This document shows, piece after piece, positions 8,187-16,929 of a stretch of 64,000 nt of DNA. Each line of letters opens with the position of its first letter. Position 1 is the stretch's first letter. The notes beneath the pieces were generated by a model, which had not been told where the DNA came from, did not search any database, and was given only the letters and a program-made list of their open reading frames with translations. The position numbers and the translations under genes are program-made. This DNA comes from Verrucomicrobiaceae bacterium (GTDB lineage Bacteria > Verrucomicrobiota > Verrucomicrobiia > Verrucomicrobiales > Akkermansiaceae): the NCBI GenBank assembly GCA_027485615.1, contig JAIXQS010000017.1, positions 1-64,000 of the forward strand. The letters are read 5' to 3'.

Positions 8187-9626
8187 ATGAACCCCATCGA
8201 ACAATACAGCAACGCCCTCTCCCGCCGCAGTTTCCTCGGCCTCACCGGACTCGGCATCGGTGCCATGGCCGCCCGTTCCCTGCTCGCTGCGGATGCCAAA
8301 TCGCTGTTCTCCGGCGGCATTTCCACACCCTCCCATTTCGCGCCGAAGGCGAAGCGCGTGATCTACCTTTTCCAATCCGGCGGCCCCTCGCACATCGACA
8401 TGTTCGATTACAAGCCGCACCTGGAAAAAGTCCACGGCCAGGATCTCCCCGATTCCGTCCGCCAGGGCCAGCGCCTCACAGGCATGACCTCCGGCCAGAA
8501 AAACTTTCCCGTCTGCAAAAGCCTGGCCGAGTTCAAGCAGCGCGGCGCCAGCGGCCAGTGGATCAGCGACCTCCTGCCCTACACCTCGGGCGTCGCCGAT
8601 GACATCGCCGTGATCCGCTCCATGCATACCGAGGCCATCAACCACGATCCCGGCATCACCTTCATCAACACCGGCTCGCAGTTCCCCGGCTCCCCCAGCA
8701 TGGGCTCGTGGGTTTCCTACGGCCTCGGCAGCATGAACGAGAACCTGCCCGCCTACGTCGTCCTCGTTTCCCAGGGCACCGGCAAAAACCCGGACCAGCC
8801 GATTTTCTCCCGCCTCTGGGGCAGCGGTTTCCTGCCCTCGAACCATCAGGGCGTCCAGTTCCGCAGCGGTGCCGATCCCGTGCTCTACCTCAACGACCCT
8901 GCCGGCATGGAACGCACCGACCGCCGGGCGATGCTCGATGGCCTTGCCGCCCTCAACCAGATCAACCACGAGAACATGGCCGATCCGGAAATCCTCACCC
9001 GCATCAGCCAGTATGAAATGGCTTTCCGGATGCAGACCTCCGCCCCGGAGCTTTCGGATCTTTCCGATGAGCCGGAGTGGGTCTTCGACCTCTACGGCCC
9101 CGAATCCCGCACACCCGGCAGCTTCGCATACAACTGCCTCCTCGCCCGCCGCATGGCCGAGCGCGGCGTGCGTTTCACCCAGCTCTTCCACCGCGGCTGG
9201 GATCAGCACAACACCCTCCAGACCCATCTCGCCAACCAGTGCCGCGACACCGACCAGCCCACCGCCGCCCTCATCACCGACCTCAAGCAGCGCGGCCTGT
9301 TGGAAGACACCCTCGTCATCTGGGGCGGCGAGTTCGGGCGCACCGTTTACAGCCAGGGAAAACTCGGCACCGGCCGCGATCACCACGGGCGCTGTTTCAG
9401 CACATGGGTCGCCGGCGGCGGCGTGAAAGGCGGCGTCAGCTATGGCGCGACGGATGACTACTCCTACAACATCGTCGAAAACCCCGTCCACATCCGCGAT
9501 CTCAACGCCACCATCCTCCACTGCCTCGGCATGGATCACAACCGCTTCACCTTCCGCTTCCAGGGCCTCAACCACAAACCCACCGGAGTGGAACCCGCGA
9601 AGGTGGTGAGAGGGATCTTGGCGTAG
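8187..9626 (+). CDS. DUF1501 protein, Tat-exported
   Basis: A 479-residue DUF1501 protein distantly related to the alkaline phosphatase/sulfatase superfamily. The Tat signal is plain: [19 protein letters not shown], with the twin arginines at residues 13-14. Family features follow: [29 protein letters not shown] text, [19 protein letters not shown] and [17 protein letters not shown]. The function is unproven; the near-universal partner is a PSD1 protein, here at 5019-7385 and separated from it only by VapBC and a repeat. Confidence 0.93.
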   Translation: MNPIEQYSNALSRRSFLGLTGLGIGAMAARSLLAADAKSLFSGGISTPSHFAPKAKRVIYLFQSGGPSHIDMFDYKPHLEKVHGQDLPDSVRQGQRLTGMTSGQKNFPVCKSLAEFKQRGASGQWISDLLPYTSGVADDIAVIRSMHTEAINHDPGITFINTGSQFPGSPSMGSWVSYGLGSMNENLPAYVVLVSQGTGKNPDQPIFSRLWGSGFLPSNHQGVQFRSGADPVLYLNDPAGMERTDRRAMLDGLAALNQINHENMADPEILTRISQYEMAFRMQTSAPELSDLSDEPEWVFDLYGPESRTPGSFAYNCLLARRMAERGVRFTQLFHRGWDQHNTLQTHLANQCRDTDQPTAALITDLKQRGLLEDTLVIWGGEFGRTVYSQGKLGTGRDHHGRCFSTWVAGGGVKGGVSYGATDDYSYNIVENPVHIRDLNATILHCLGMDHNRFTFRFQGLNHKPTGVEPAKVVRGILA

Positions 9627-9692
9627 GTTTTTCGATCCGAAAATTGCGGGTTGCCGCTGGTTTGGCGGGAGCATAAGAATCCCCGCCCTTCA

Positions 9693-12005
9693 ATGTCCGA
9701 CCTTTCCGCCCAGCTCACCGACCGCTCCCGACCGCTCCACATCCATCTCATCGGCGTGGCCGGCTCCGGGATGAGCGGGCTGGCGCTGCTGCTGCTTGGC
9801 ATGGGGCACAAGGTTTCCGGCTGCGACCGCGTCACCACTTCGGAAACGGACCGGATGCAGGGGCAGGGGCTGATGTTTTCCTCTCCGCAGACGGGGATCG
9901 GCATCGAGGGCGCAGATCTCGTGGTTTACTCCTCCGCGATCCGCCCGGAAAACCCCGCCTTTGCCGCGGCGGCGAAGGCCGGCGTGCCGATGATCCGCCG
10001 CGCGGAATGCCTCGCCGCCATCCTGCACACCAAGGCTGGCATCGTCATCTCCGGCACCCACGGGAAAACCACCACCTCCTCGATGACGGCGCACATCCTT
10101 CGCGAGTGCGGGCAGAAGCCTTCCTATTACGTCGGCGCGGAAATCCCCATCCTCGGCGCGAACGCCCGCTGGGAGGAGGAAGGCCGTTCCATGGTTGCGG
10201 AAGGCGACGAATCCGACGGCACCCTCGCCCTCTACCGCCCCGAGCATTCCGTGATCCTCAACATCGAGGCCGAGCACCTCGATTTCTACCGCGACCTCGA
10301 CCACATCAGGGAGATCTTCACCAAACTCGCCGACCAAACTACGGGAAGCATAGTATATTGCGCCGAGGATACCGTCGCCCGCGAGATCTGCGCCGACCGC
10401 GCGAACGCGCTGTCCTACGGTTGGGAAAGCTCCTCGGAGAAAACGAATTACACCGCCTCCGAAATCCGCGACCTGAAAGGCTCGTCCGCCTTCACGGTGA
10501 AACGGGACGGCAAGGCCCTCGGCGACATCGAGCTCGCCATCCCCGGCGAGCACAACATCCTCAACGCCCTCGCCGCCATCGCCATCGCCGACCGCTGCGG
10601 CGCGGAGTTCTCCCTCATCGCCCGCGCGCTTTCCTCCTTCGCCGGTGCCAAGCGCCGTTTCGAAACGAAATACCTCTCCCCCGCCTGCCGCATCGTGGAT
10701 GACTACGGCCACCACCCCACCGAGCTCGCCGCGACGCTGCAGACCGCGCGATCGCTGAAACCCTCGCGACTCGTCGTCCTCTTCCAGCCGCACCGCTACA
10801 CCCGCACCCAGGCGCTCGCCGATGATTTCGGAAAAGTCCTGCAGGCCGCGGATCTGGTTTTCATCAGCGATGTCTATCCGGCCTCCGAGCCGCCCATCCC
10901 CGGCATCACCGGCCAGACGCTCGTGGTTGCCATGAAAGCCCATGGCGATATCCCCGCGAAGTTTATCCCCGATCTCGCCAACGCCCACCACGCCGTCGGC
11001 AACGCCCTCGAACCCGGCGACCTCCTCATCACCCTCGGCGCTGGCAACGTCCACGAAGTCGGCACCCGCATCGCCGCCGACCTGAAAATCCTCGACGAAA
11101 TGCGCGCCCTCATGCCGCCCGGGGAAATCGACGGGAAACTCTACGAGCCGATGCGCAAACATACCACACTCCTAGTAGGTGGGCCGGCGCAATACTGGGT
11201 GGAGCCGCACTCTTTCTACGCCTTCGCCTTCCTCGTGGACTATTGCCGCGAGCGCAGCATCCCCATCCGCGTTGTCGGCCGCGGATCGAACGTCCTCGTC
11301 CGCGACGGCGGCATCCGCGGCGCGGTGATCCATCCCACCGGCGGAGCGTTTTCCGAGCTGTCCATCGACTCGAAAGGCCACCTCACCGCCGGCGTCGGGG
11401 TACGTTTGAAAAAACTCGCCTCCTACGCGGGTGCACACGGCATCGGCGGCTTCGAGTGGATGGAGGGCATCCCCGGAAACGTCGGCGGCTCGCTGCGCAT
11501 GAATGCGGGCGCAATGGGCATCGAGACCTTCGATCAGGTCGTGCGCGTCACCTTCCTCGATGAGGACGGCGTGATCCGTACCCGCGAGCGCGAGGAGATC
11601 GTGGCGGATTACCGTAACGTCCGCGAGCTGCGCCGGAACTTCGCCCTCCAGGCCGTCTTCAAAGGCAAGGCCGACAGCCACGAAAACATCAAGCAGCGCT
11701 GGCAGGAATCCCGCGACAAACGCAAGGATACCCAGCCCATCGCCGCCTCCGCCGGTTGCACCTTCAAGAACCCCGAGGAAATCCCCGCCGGCCGCCTCAT
11801 TGATTCGCTCGGCCTCAAGGGCACCGCCATCGGCCAGGCCGCCATCTCCGAAGCTCACGCCAATTTCATCGTCAACAACGGCAAAGCCACCGCCGCCGAC
11901 ATCCTCGCCCTCATCGAATCCATCCAGAAAACCGCCAGGCAAGAGCGCGGAGTCGATCTCGAAACGGAGGTGAAAATCATCGGCGAGGATGAAATCTCAT
12001 TCTGA
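9693..12005 (+). CDS. murC-murB: Fused MurC-MurB: UDP-N-acetylmuramate-alanine ligase and UDP-MurNAc dehydrogenase
   Basis: 770 residues from the ATG at 9693 (an upstream TTG at 9651 adds unrelated residues). The N-terminal MurC half (1 to about 485) has GVAGSGMSGLA and the ATP motif GTHGKTTTSS near 121. The C-terminal MurB half has the FAD-binding text VVGRGSNVLVRDGG, GIPGNVGGSLRMNAGAMG, AGCTFKNP and EAHANFIVNNG. MurB makes UDP-MurNAc from the enolpyruvyl intermediate with NADPH; MurC then adds L-Ala, so the fusion joins two consecutive cytoplasmic steps of peptidoglycan synthesis. Cys689 stands where many MurB enzymes use a catalytic Ser as proton donor. Confidence 0.95.
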   Translation: MSDLSAQLTDRSRPLHIHLIGVAGSGMSGLALLLLGMGHKVSGCDRVTTSETDRMQGQGLMFSSPQTGIGIEGADLVVYSSAIRPENPAFAAAAKAGVPMIRRAECLAAILHTKAGIVISGTHGKTTTSSMTAHILRECGQKPSYYVGAEIPILGANARWEEEGRSMVAEGDESDGTLALYRPEHSVILNIEAEHLDFYRDLDHIREIFTKLADQTTGSIVYCAEDTVAREICADRANALSYGWESSSEKTNYTASEIRDLKGSSAFTVKRDGKALGDIELAIPGEHNILNALAAIAIADRCGAEFSLIARALSSFAGAKRRFETKYLSPACRIVDDYGHHPTELAATLQTARSLKPSRLVVLFQPHRYTRTQALADDFGKVLQAADLVFISDVYPASEPPIPGITGQTLVVAMKAHGDIPAKFIPDLANAHHAVGNALEPGDLLITLGAGNVHEVGTRIAADLKILDEMRALMPPGEIDGKLYEPMRKHTTLLVGGPAQYWVEPHSFYAFAFLVDYCRERSIPIRVVGRGSNVLVRDGGIRGAVIHPTGGAFSELSIDSKGHLTAGVGVRLKKLASYAGAHGIGGFEWMEGIPGNVGGSLRMNAGAMGIETFDQVVRVTFLDEDGVIRTREREEIVADYRNVRELRRNFALQAVFKGKADSHENIKQRWQESRDKRKDTQPIAASAGCTFKNPEEIPAGRLIDSLGLKGTAIGQAAISEAHANFIVNNGKATAADILALIESIQKTARQERGVDLETEVKIIGEDEISF

Positions 12006-12140
12006 AGCGCCATATGCATGTATCCCATCCCATCAATCCGCGTATGCCCGCATTTTCACGCGGATCCGCGATTCCGGCTTTTTCAAACAGCCGGGACTAA
12101 CGGATGGCCTGGCATTCCCTTTTTCCATCGGGGAAACCCG

Positions 12141-12186
12141 TCTTCCCTGAAATTTGGATTTTGAATTTCCGATTTTCGATTCAGCC
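12141..12186. repeat. Dispersed AT-rich repeat upstream of gmk
   Basis: GAAATTTGGATTTTGAATTT followed by CCGATTTTCGATTC, the same text family as 1624-1660. It ends 8 bases before the gmk start codon and so covers the position of its leader and ribosome-binding site. Confidence 0.6.
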
Positions 12187-12194
12187 TGAGCGCC

Positions 12195-12791
12195 ATGTCG
12201 CAACGCAAAGGGATTTTGCTGGTGGTCTCCGGGCCGTCAGGTTCGGGGAAAACCACGCTGTGCAGGCGGTTGTCGGATGATGGCGAGGCGGAATATTCCG
12301 TTTCCTGCACCACCCGCTGCGCCCGCCCCGGCGAGGTGGACGGGCGGGATTACCATTTCCTCAGCCGGGAGTCGTTTCTCGCAAAACGCGATTCCGGGGA
12401 GTTCCTGGAAAGCGCGGAAGTCCACGGCAATCTCTACGGCACCCTGAAATCCGAGGTCACCGGGCGCCTCTCGCAAGGAGCGGACGTGGTCATGGATCTC
12501 GATGTGCAGGGCGCCGCCCAGGTCCGTACCTGCGCGGACGAGGCGATCCGCCTCAGCGCCATCGATCTCTTCGTGATGCCCGCCAGCGATGAGGAACTGT
12601 ACGCCCGCCTTTCCGGCCGCGGCACGGACAGCGCCGAGGTCATCGCGCTGCGCATGACAAACGCGCTGGAGGAAATGCGCCATTGGCGTGAATACACCTA
12701 CCGTCTCCTCTCCGGTTCCCGGGAGGAAGATTACGCGCGCTTCAGATCCCTCATCACCGCCGAGCGGATGCGCGTCAGCCGCCTGGCGTAG
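12195..12791 (+). CDS. gmk: Guanylate kinase
   Basis: 198 residues, normal length. The P-loop GPSGSGKTT is followed by the GMP-binding text SVSCTTRCARPGEVDGRDYH and FLESAEVHGNLYGT. It phosphorylates GMP to GDP in the cytoplasm. A dispersed repeat lies just upstream. The 3' end overlaps the convergent hydrolase gene by 17 bases. Confidence 0.95.
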   Translation: MSQRKGILLVVSGPSGSGKTTLCRRLSDDGEAEYSVSCTTRCARPGEVDGRDYHFLSRESFLAKRDSGEFLESAEVHGNLYGTLKSEVTGRLSQGADVVMDLDVQGAAQVRTCADEAIRLSAIDLFVMPASDEELYARLSGRGTDSAEVIALRMTNALEEMRHWREYTYRLLSGSREEDYARFRSLITAERMRVSRLA

Positions 12792-13830
12792 GACTGACAT
12801 GCTCCAGGAACCAATGCGCCATCGCGGCGTAAACGGGAAAGTCCGTGACGAGGACATTGTTGTGCTCCGCTCCGGGAACCCCAAGCCAGCGCTTTTTCGT
12901 ATCTTTCGGAAACGCTTCGAAGAGCACTTTGCCGGAAGCCGTCGGCACCATCCTGTCCTCATCGCCATGGATCACGAGCGTAGGGATGCGGATTTTCCGG
13001 GCCTTGTCCGATGAATTGATCTCGGAAAGGTGGATTCCGGTTTTCCATTCGTAAACCAGCCCGGCGGGCTTGCTCACGGCGGCTCCAAAGGTGGGGCCGA
13101 GCAGGCTGTTTGCCTGTCCGCGGATCACGGTCTCGAGTTTATCAAAACTGGAGACGATCACCATCGCGCCGAACGGCGAGCCATCGAGCGCCGCCGTATG
13201 GATCGCCTCCGCTCCGCCCATCGACTGCCCGAGAATCGCGCAAGGCTGCCGTGTGAAACCGAATTTAGCGGCCGCTTCGCCGTAACATTTCAGGATCATC
13301 GGAGCCTCCAGAACCCCGTATGTCGTGAAGGGCTCGGGATTCGCGCCGTGCCCCGGCAGGTCGGGGATCACGCATCGGAAGCCGACCGCACAAAACCGCT
13401 CCGCCACCGCCAGGTAGTTTTCCTTGATCCCGCTACGCCCGTGCAGGATCAGCAATGTGCCGATGACCTCCCCCGCCGGTTTCAGGGAAATCCCTCGCCC
13501 GGCAAGCTGTTCGCGGATGATCCCCGCCTTCCTGGAAAACTCATCCACATGCTCCGGCGTACAAACCAGGTAAGGCATTCCGTCCGAGGAAACGAATTTC
13601 CCCACCACAAAGCCAGCCTTCTTGCTCCCGTCGAAGTAAGGCAGGTGCGGCGCGCCAGCCGACCTCCGCGAAGGCGCCGCGATCTCCTTCGCACACCACC
13701 AAACGAGGGTAAGATAAAGGATCACCGTGACCAGCGCGGTTCCGGTGCCCAGCCGCAGCAACCGCTTCCTGAGGGTGGCGGGGATCTTCCGTGGGGTGAT
13801 CATCGGATGATGACTACGGCTCCGCTCCAT
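12775..13830 (-). CDS. Membrane-anchored alpha/beta hydrolase
   Basis: About 351 residues from the ATG at 13830; an ATG at 13803 is equally possible and neither has a strong ribosome-binding site. A basic N-terminus is followed by one helix (TALVTVILYLTLVWW), so the catalytic domain probably faces out of the cytoplasm. Hydrolase features: LHGRSGIKENYLAVAERF, PDLPGHG, the nucleophile elbow GQSMGG, and later HGDEDRMVP (Asp) and GAEHNN (His), giving a Ser-Asp-His triad. The substrate cannot be told from sequence. Its tail overlaps gmk. Confidence 0.82.
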   Translation of the reverse strand: MERSRSHHPMITPRKIPATLRKRLLRLGTGTALVTVILYLTLVWWCAKEIAAPSRRSAGAPHLPYFDGSKKAGFVVGKFVSSDGMPYLVCTPEHVDEFSRKAGIIREQLAGRGISLKPAGEVIGTLLILHGRSGIKENYLAVAERFCAVGFRCVIPDLPGHGANPEPFTTYGVLEAPMILKCYGEAAAKFGFTRQPCAILGQSMGGAEAIHTAALDGSPFGAMVIVSSFDKLETVIRGQANSLLGPTFGAAVSKPAGLVYEWKTGIHLSEINSSDKARKIRIPTLVIHGDEDRMVPTASGKVLFEAFPKDTKKRWLGVPGAEHNNVLVTDFPVYAAMAHWFLEHVSPTPGG

Positions 13831-13995
13831 GGATTTGTTTCGACGGATTTCCTCCTTCCACAGCCGGGTTTCCAGCCGCAAGGAAAGATGGCGCCTGCCC
13901 ACCCGTGCTGGCGGTGTGGGAGGTAATGGGAGTGGCTGACGCCAGTCTGCACAATATGAACCATGGTCGTTGCAGGCGGTTGCTCCCGAAAAAAG

Positions 13996-14289
13996 TCACG
14001 CGAAAGGGGATCTGCCCAGCTTGATTTCCTCGTGGTGACCGCAAAATGGGCAATCCGTGATGCGGTAGAGGGGGAATAACGTACGAACGAAATACATAAA
14101 GATCAGAGGGATAAGGAATGTGTAGAACCAGAACCATCCATGGCTACGGGTTCGTAAAACAGCCGCCGCCCATTGGGCAGAGTTACGGCCGTCACCCGCT
14201 CCTTGCCATCTCGCCGCAAAGCGTGTGGAGTTGCCTGCGCATGGGTTTTGATTATCCGGAGAGTTTCCTTTTGCTGCCGATCCTGGCAT
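13996..14289 (-). CDS. Possible small membrane protein with a CPFCGHH knuckle
   Basis: A 97-codon frame whose last 50 residues look protein-like: an aromatic membrane helix (WFWFYTFLIPLIFMYFV), then ITDCPFCGHHEEIKLG, a half zinc ribbon. It overlaps the 5' end of the VWA gene by 49 bases and has no clear ribosome-binding site. The first half is unconvincing. A similar helix plus Cys-knuckle design occurs at 37802-38041. Otherwise I see nothing in 13831-14240. Confidence 0.3.
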   Translation of the reverse strand: MPGSAAKGNSPDNQNPCAGNSTRFAARWQGAGDGRNSAQWAAAVLRTRSHGWFWFYTFLIPLIFMYFVRTLFPLYRITDCPFCGHHEEIKLGRSPFA

Positions 14290-16925
14290 TGCTGGGGTGG
14301 TTTTGGCCGCGACTGGGCTTGTTCCGTCCGCTGCGGGCGGGCATTGCCATCTTGGTGGTGACGATGATCGCCGGGCCGCGGCTCCAGATGCAGGAGAACG
14401 CTCTGGATCTCATCGTTTTGTTAGACCGGTCGGAATCCACGGAAGACCTGATCGACCTGAACCTTCCGGGGTGGAAAGACATCATTGAGGACAATAAGCC
14501 GGGCCGGAAAGACACACTACGATTCGTGAACTTCGCGGCGGAGGTGGCGGATGCAGGGATCGACGGCTCCTCCTTCACCGGCTCCCGCAAGCTCACGAAA
14601 ACAGGCCTGGCCATTTCCAACGTGATGGCGCAGGTGGACGGGAAACGTCCGACGCGGGTGCTGCTTTTCACCGACGGCTACTCCACCGAGCCGCTCACCG
14701 AGGCGGCGGCGCAACTCGGGAAACGAGGCGTGCCGCTCGACTTCCGCCTGGTGCGCGATGAGACCACGCGCGATCTCCGCTTGGCGCGGCTTTCCTTTCC
14801 CGAGCGCGTGCAGGTGGGCGAGCCTTTCCTGATCTCCGTGCTGCTGCGCGGCAACGAGGACGGCAAGGTGCCGCTGATCCTGCGCCGCAACGGCCAGACA
14901 CTGGTCGAGACCGAAGTGGAGGTGAAGGACGGCACGGCCACGGCGGAGTTCACGGACAGGATCGCGAGGGTGGGTTCCTACGAATACGATGCCGAGATCC
15001 GCCCGGAAAAGGACGCGCATCCGGGCAACAACCGGATGAAACGCTGGATCGAGATCACCGGCGGGCCGCGGTTGCTGCTGGTCACGAAATACGTGGACGA
15101 CCCGGTGGCGAAGGCGATGGCCGACATGGACTTCGACGTGCAGATCATCAGCGATTTCTCCCAGCTCAAGGCCGGAATGCTCGGCGGGACGAAGGCGGTC
15201 GTTTTCAACAACGTCCCGGCTCACGAAATTCCGAACGATTTCCTGAAATCCCTCGATTTCTTCGTGAAGGAGCAGGGCGGCGGCTTCCTGATGGCGGGCG
15301 GCGAGCGTTCCTTCGGCAGCGGCGGCTATTTCCAATCCGACATCGACGAGCTCCTCCCCGTCTCGATGGAGCTGAAATCCGAGCACCGCAAGCTGGCCGT
15401 GGCGATGGCCATCGTGATGGATCGCTCCGGCTCGATGGCGGTGAACGTGGCTGGCGGGAAAACGAAGATGGATCTCGCGAATTCCGGCGCGATCGCCGCC
15501 GTGAACCTGCTCGGGATGATGGATCAGATCACGGTCTTCGCGGTGGACAGCGAGCCGACGAAGGTGGTGCCGCTCACGAGCATCGGTAACAAACAGAAGG
15601 AGATTTCCGGACGGATCGCGAAGATCACATCGAGTGGTGGCGGGATTTACGCTTACACGGGTCTGAAGGCGGGCTGGGAGGAGTTGCGGAAATCGCAGGC
15701 GGGCACGCGGCACATGATCCTTTTCACCGATACGCAAGACACCGAGGAGCCGGGCGATTACCGGAAGCTGATCGACGAGATGACCAAGGAAGGCGCGACC
15801 CTTTCCGTGATCGGGCTTGGCACGAAGTCCGACATCGATTCATCGCTCTGCGAGGACTTCGCGAAGCTGGGCAAGGGGCGGATGTTCTTTTCCGACCAGC
15901 CGATGGACATCCCGCAGATCTTCGCGCAGGAAACGGTGACGATCGCGCGCTCGGCGTTCATCGAGGAGCCGGTGGGTACGCTGGCGTCCGGTCGCTGGAG
16001 CGAAATTTCCCCGAAGCCGCTGGAGTGGATGGGAAAAGTCGGCGGCTACAATCTCTCCTACGCACGGAAGGACGCAACGGTTTCCCTGATCTCGAAGGAT
16101 GAGTATGCCGCACCGCTCGTCGCGCATGCACGGCGCGGACTCGGGCGCACGATGGCGGTTTCGTTTCCGCTCGGTGGGGAGTTCTCCAAGGAGGTGCGCG
16201 AGTGGGCGGGCTACGGCGACTTCATGCAGACGGTCGGGCGTTTCCTGATGGGACAGGATCTGCCGCCCGGCATCGCGCTGCGGCACAAGGTGCAGGGCAC
16301 GCGGCTTGAACTGGATCTGCTTTACGATGACCAGGAGTGGGGCGAGCGCCTCAGCAAGGATCCGCCGACCGTGAAACTCCAGGACGACGCAGGCGGTACG
16401 ATCTACGAACTGCCGTGGCGGCGCATCGAGCCGGGCCGTTTCTCGCTGAGCCGCGATCTCGACGAGGGCAGCGTGGTGAAAGGCGCGATCCGCGTCGGCG
16501 ACAACGCGATCGGCTTCGGCCCGGTGAGCGTGGGCGCGAGCGTGGAGTGGGCCTTCGAGCCGGAGCGTCTAGCGGAGCTGCGCGCCGTTTCCCATCAGAC
16601 GAACGGGCGCGAGCTGCTCAACCTCAAGGAAGCCTGGCTGCGCCCGCCCTACATCGCCGCGACCTCGCTGAACCTGCCCGTCGGCATTTCCCTGCTTCTG
16701 CTCATCCTGCTCGACGCGCTGATCACCCGCACCGGATGGAAACTTCCGGAGTTCGGAAACCGCGTGAAGCCCGCGAAGACCCCGAAGCCGATCAAGGTGC
16801 GTGCTCCGAAGCCGGTCGTGAAGACTCCGATTGCGGTGGAGGAAAAGCCGGTGGTGAAACCCGAGATCGATCAGGCACCTTCGGATCGGCGTTCCCGTTT
16901 CCAGAAGGCGAAGGAGAAGAAGTGA
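14241..16925 (+). CDS. Large VWA-domain membrane protein
   Basis: 894 residues from the ATG at 14241, chosen because GGAG lies ten bases before it and the first helix (SFLLLPILALLGWFW) begins at once. A second helix (GIAILVVTMIAG) precedes a first VWA-like domain (LIVLLDRSESTEDL). A glutamine-amidotransferase-like segment follows (GGPRLLLVTKYVDDPVAKAM, FNNVPAHEIPNDF, QGGGFLMAGGERSFGSGG). The second VWA has a full MIDAS, VMDRSGSMAVN. A C-terminal helix (VGISLLLLILLDALI) leads into a Lys/Pro-rich cytoplasmic tail. In related genomes such genes sit beside DUF58, BatA and DUF4175 genes; here they are scattered. Confidence 0.87.
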   Translation: MGFDYPESFLLLPILALLGWFWPRLGLFRPLRAGIAILVVTMIAGPRLQMQENALDLIVLLDRSESTEDLIDLNLPGWKDIIEDNKPGRKDTLRFVNFAAEVADAGIDGSSFTGSRKLTKTGLAISNVMAQVDGKRPTRVLLFTDGYSTEPLTEAAAQLGKRGVPLDFRLVRDETTRDLRLARLSFPERVQVGEPFLISVLLRGNEDGKVPLILRRNGQTLVETEVEVKDGTATAEFTDRIARVGSYEYDAEIRPEKDAHPGNNRMKRWIEITGGPRLLLVTKYVDDPVAKAMADMDFDVQIISDFSQLKAGMLGGTKAVVFNNVPAHEIPNDFLKSLDFFVKEQGGGFLMAGGERSFGSGGYFQSDIDELLPVSMELKSEHRKLAVAMAIVMDRSGSMAVNVAGGKTKMDLANSGAIAAVNLLGMMDQITVFAVDSEPTKVVPLTSIGNKQKEISGRIAKITSSGGGIYAYTGLKAGWEELRKSQAGTRHMILFTDTQDTEEPGDYRKLIDEMTKEGATLSVIGLGTKSDIDSSLCEDFAKLGKGRMFFSDQPMDIPQIFAQETVTIARSAFIEEPVGTLASGRWSEISPKPLEWMGKVGGYNLSYARKDATVSLISKDEYAAPLVAHARRGLGRTMAVSFPLGGEFSKEVREWAGYGDFMQTVGRFLMGQDLPPGIALRHKVQGTRLELDLLYDDQEWGERLSKDPPTVKLQDDAGGTIYELPWRRIEPGRFSLSRDLDEGSVVKGAIRVGDNAIGFGPVSVGASVEWAFEPERLAELRAVSHQTNGRELLNLKEAWLRPPYIAATSLNLPVGISLLLLILLDALITRTGWKLPEFGNRVKPAKTPKPIKVRAPKPVVKTPIAVEEKPVVKPEIDQAPSDRRSRFQKAKEKK

Positions 16926-16929
16926 TGCT

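Noticed and set aside
8118..9674. 518-codon open frame on the minus strand opposite DUF1501
   Set aside because: Glu/Val/Ala/Gly-rich shadow of GC-rich codon use; the plus strand has clear DUF1501 and Tat motifs.
9690..11162. 490-codon minus-strand frame opposite murC
   Set aside because: Low-complexity shadow; MurC motifs lie on the plus strand.
14517..15737. 406-codon minus-strand frame opposite the VWA gene
   Set aside because: His/Arg-rich shadow without domains; a MIDAS motif is on the plus strand.
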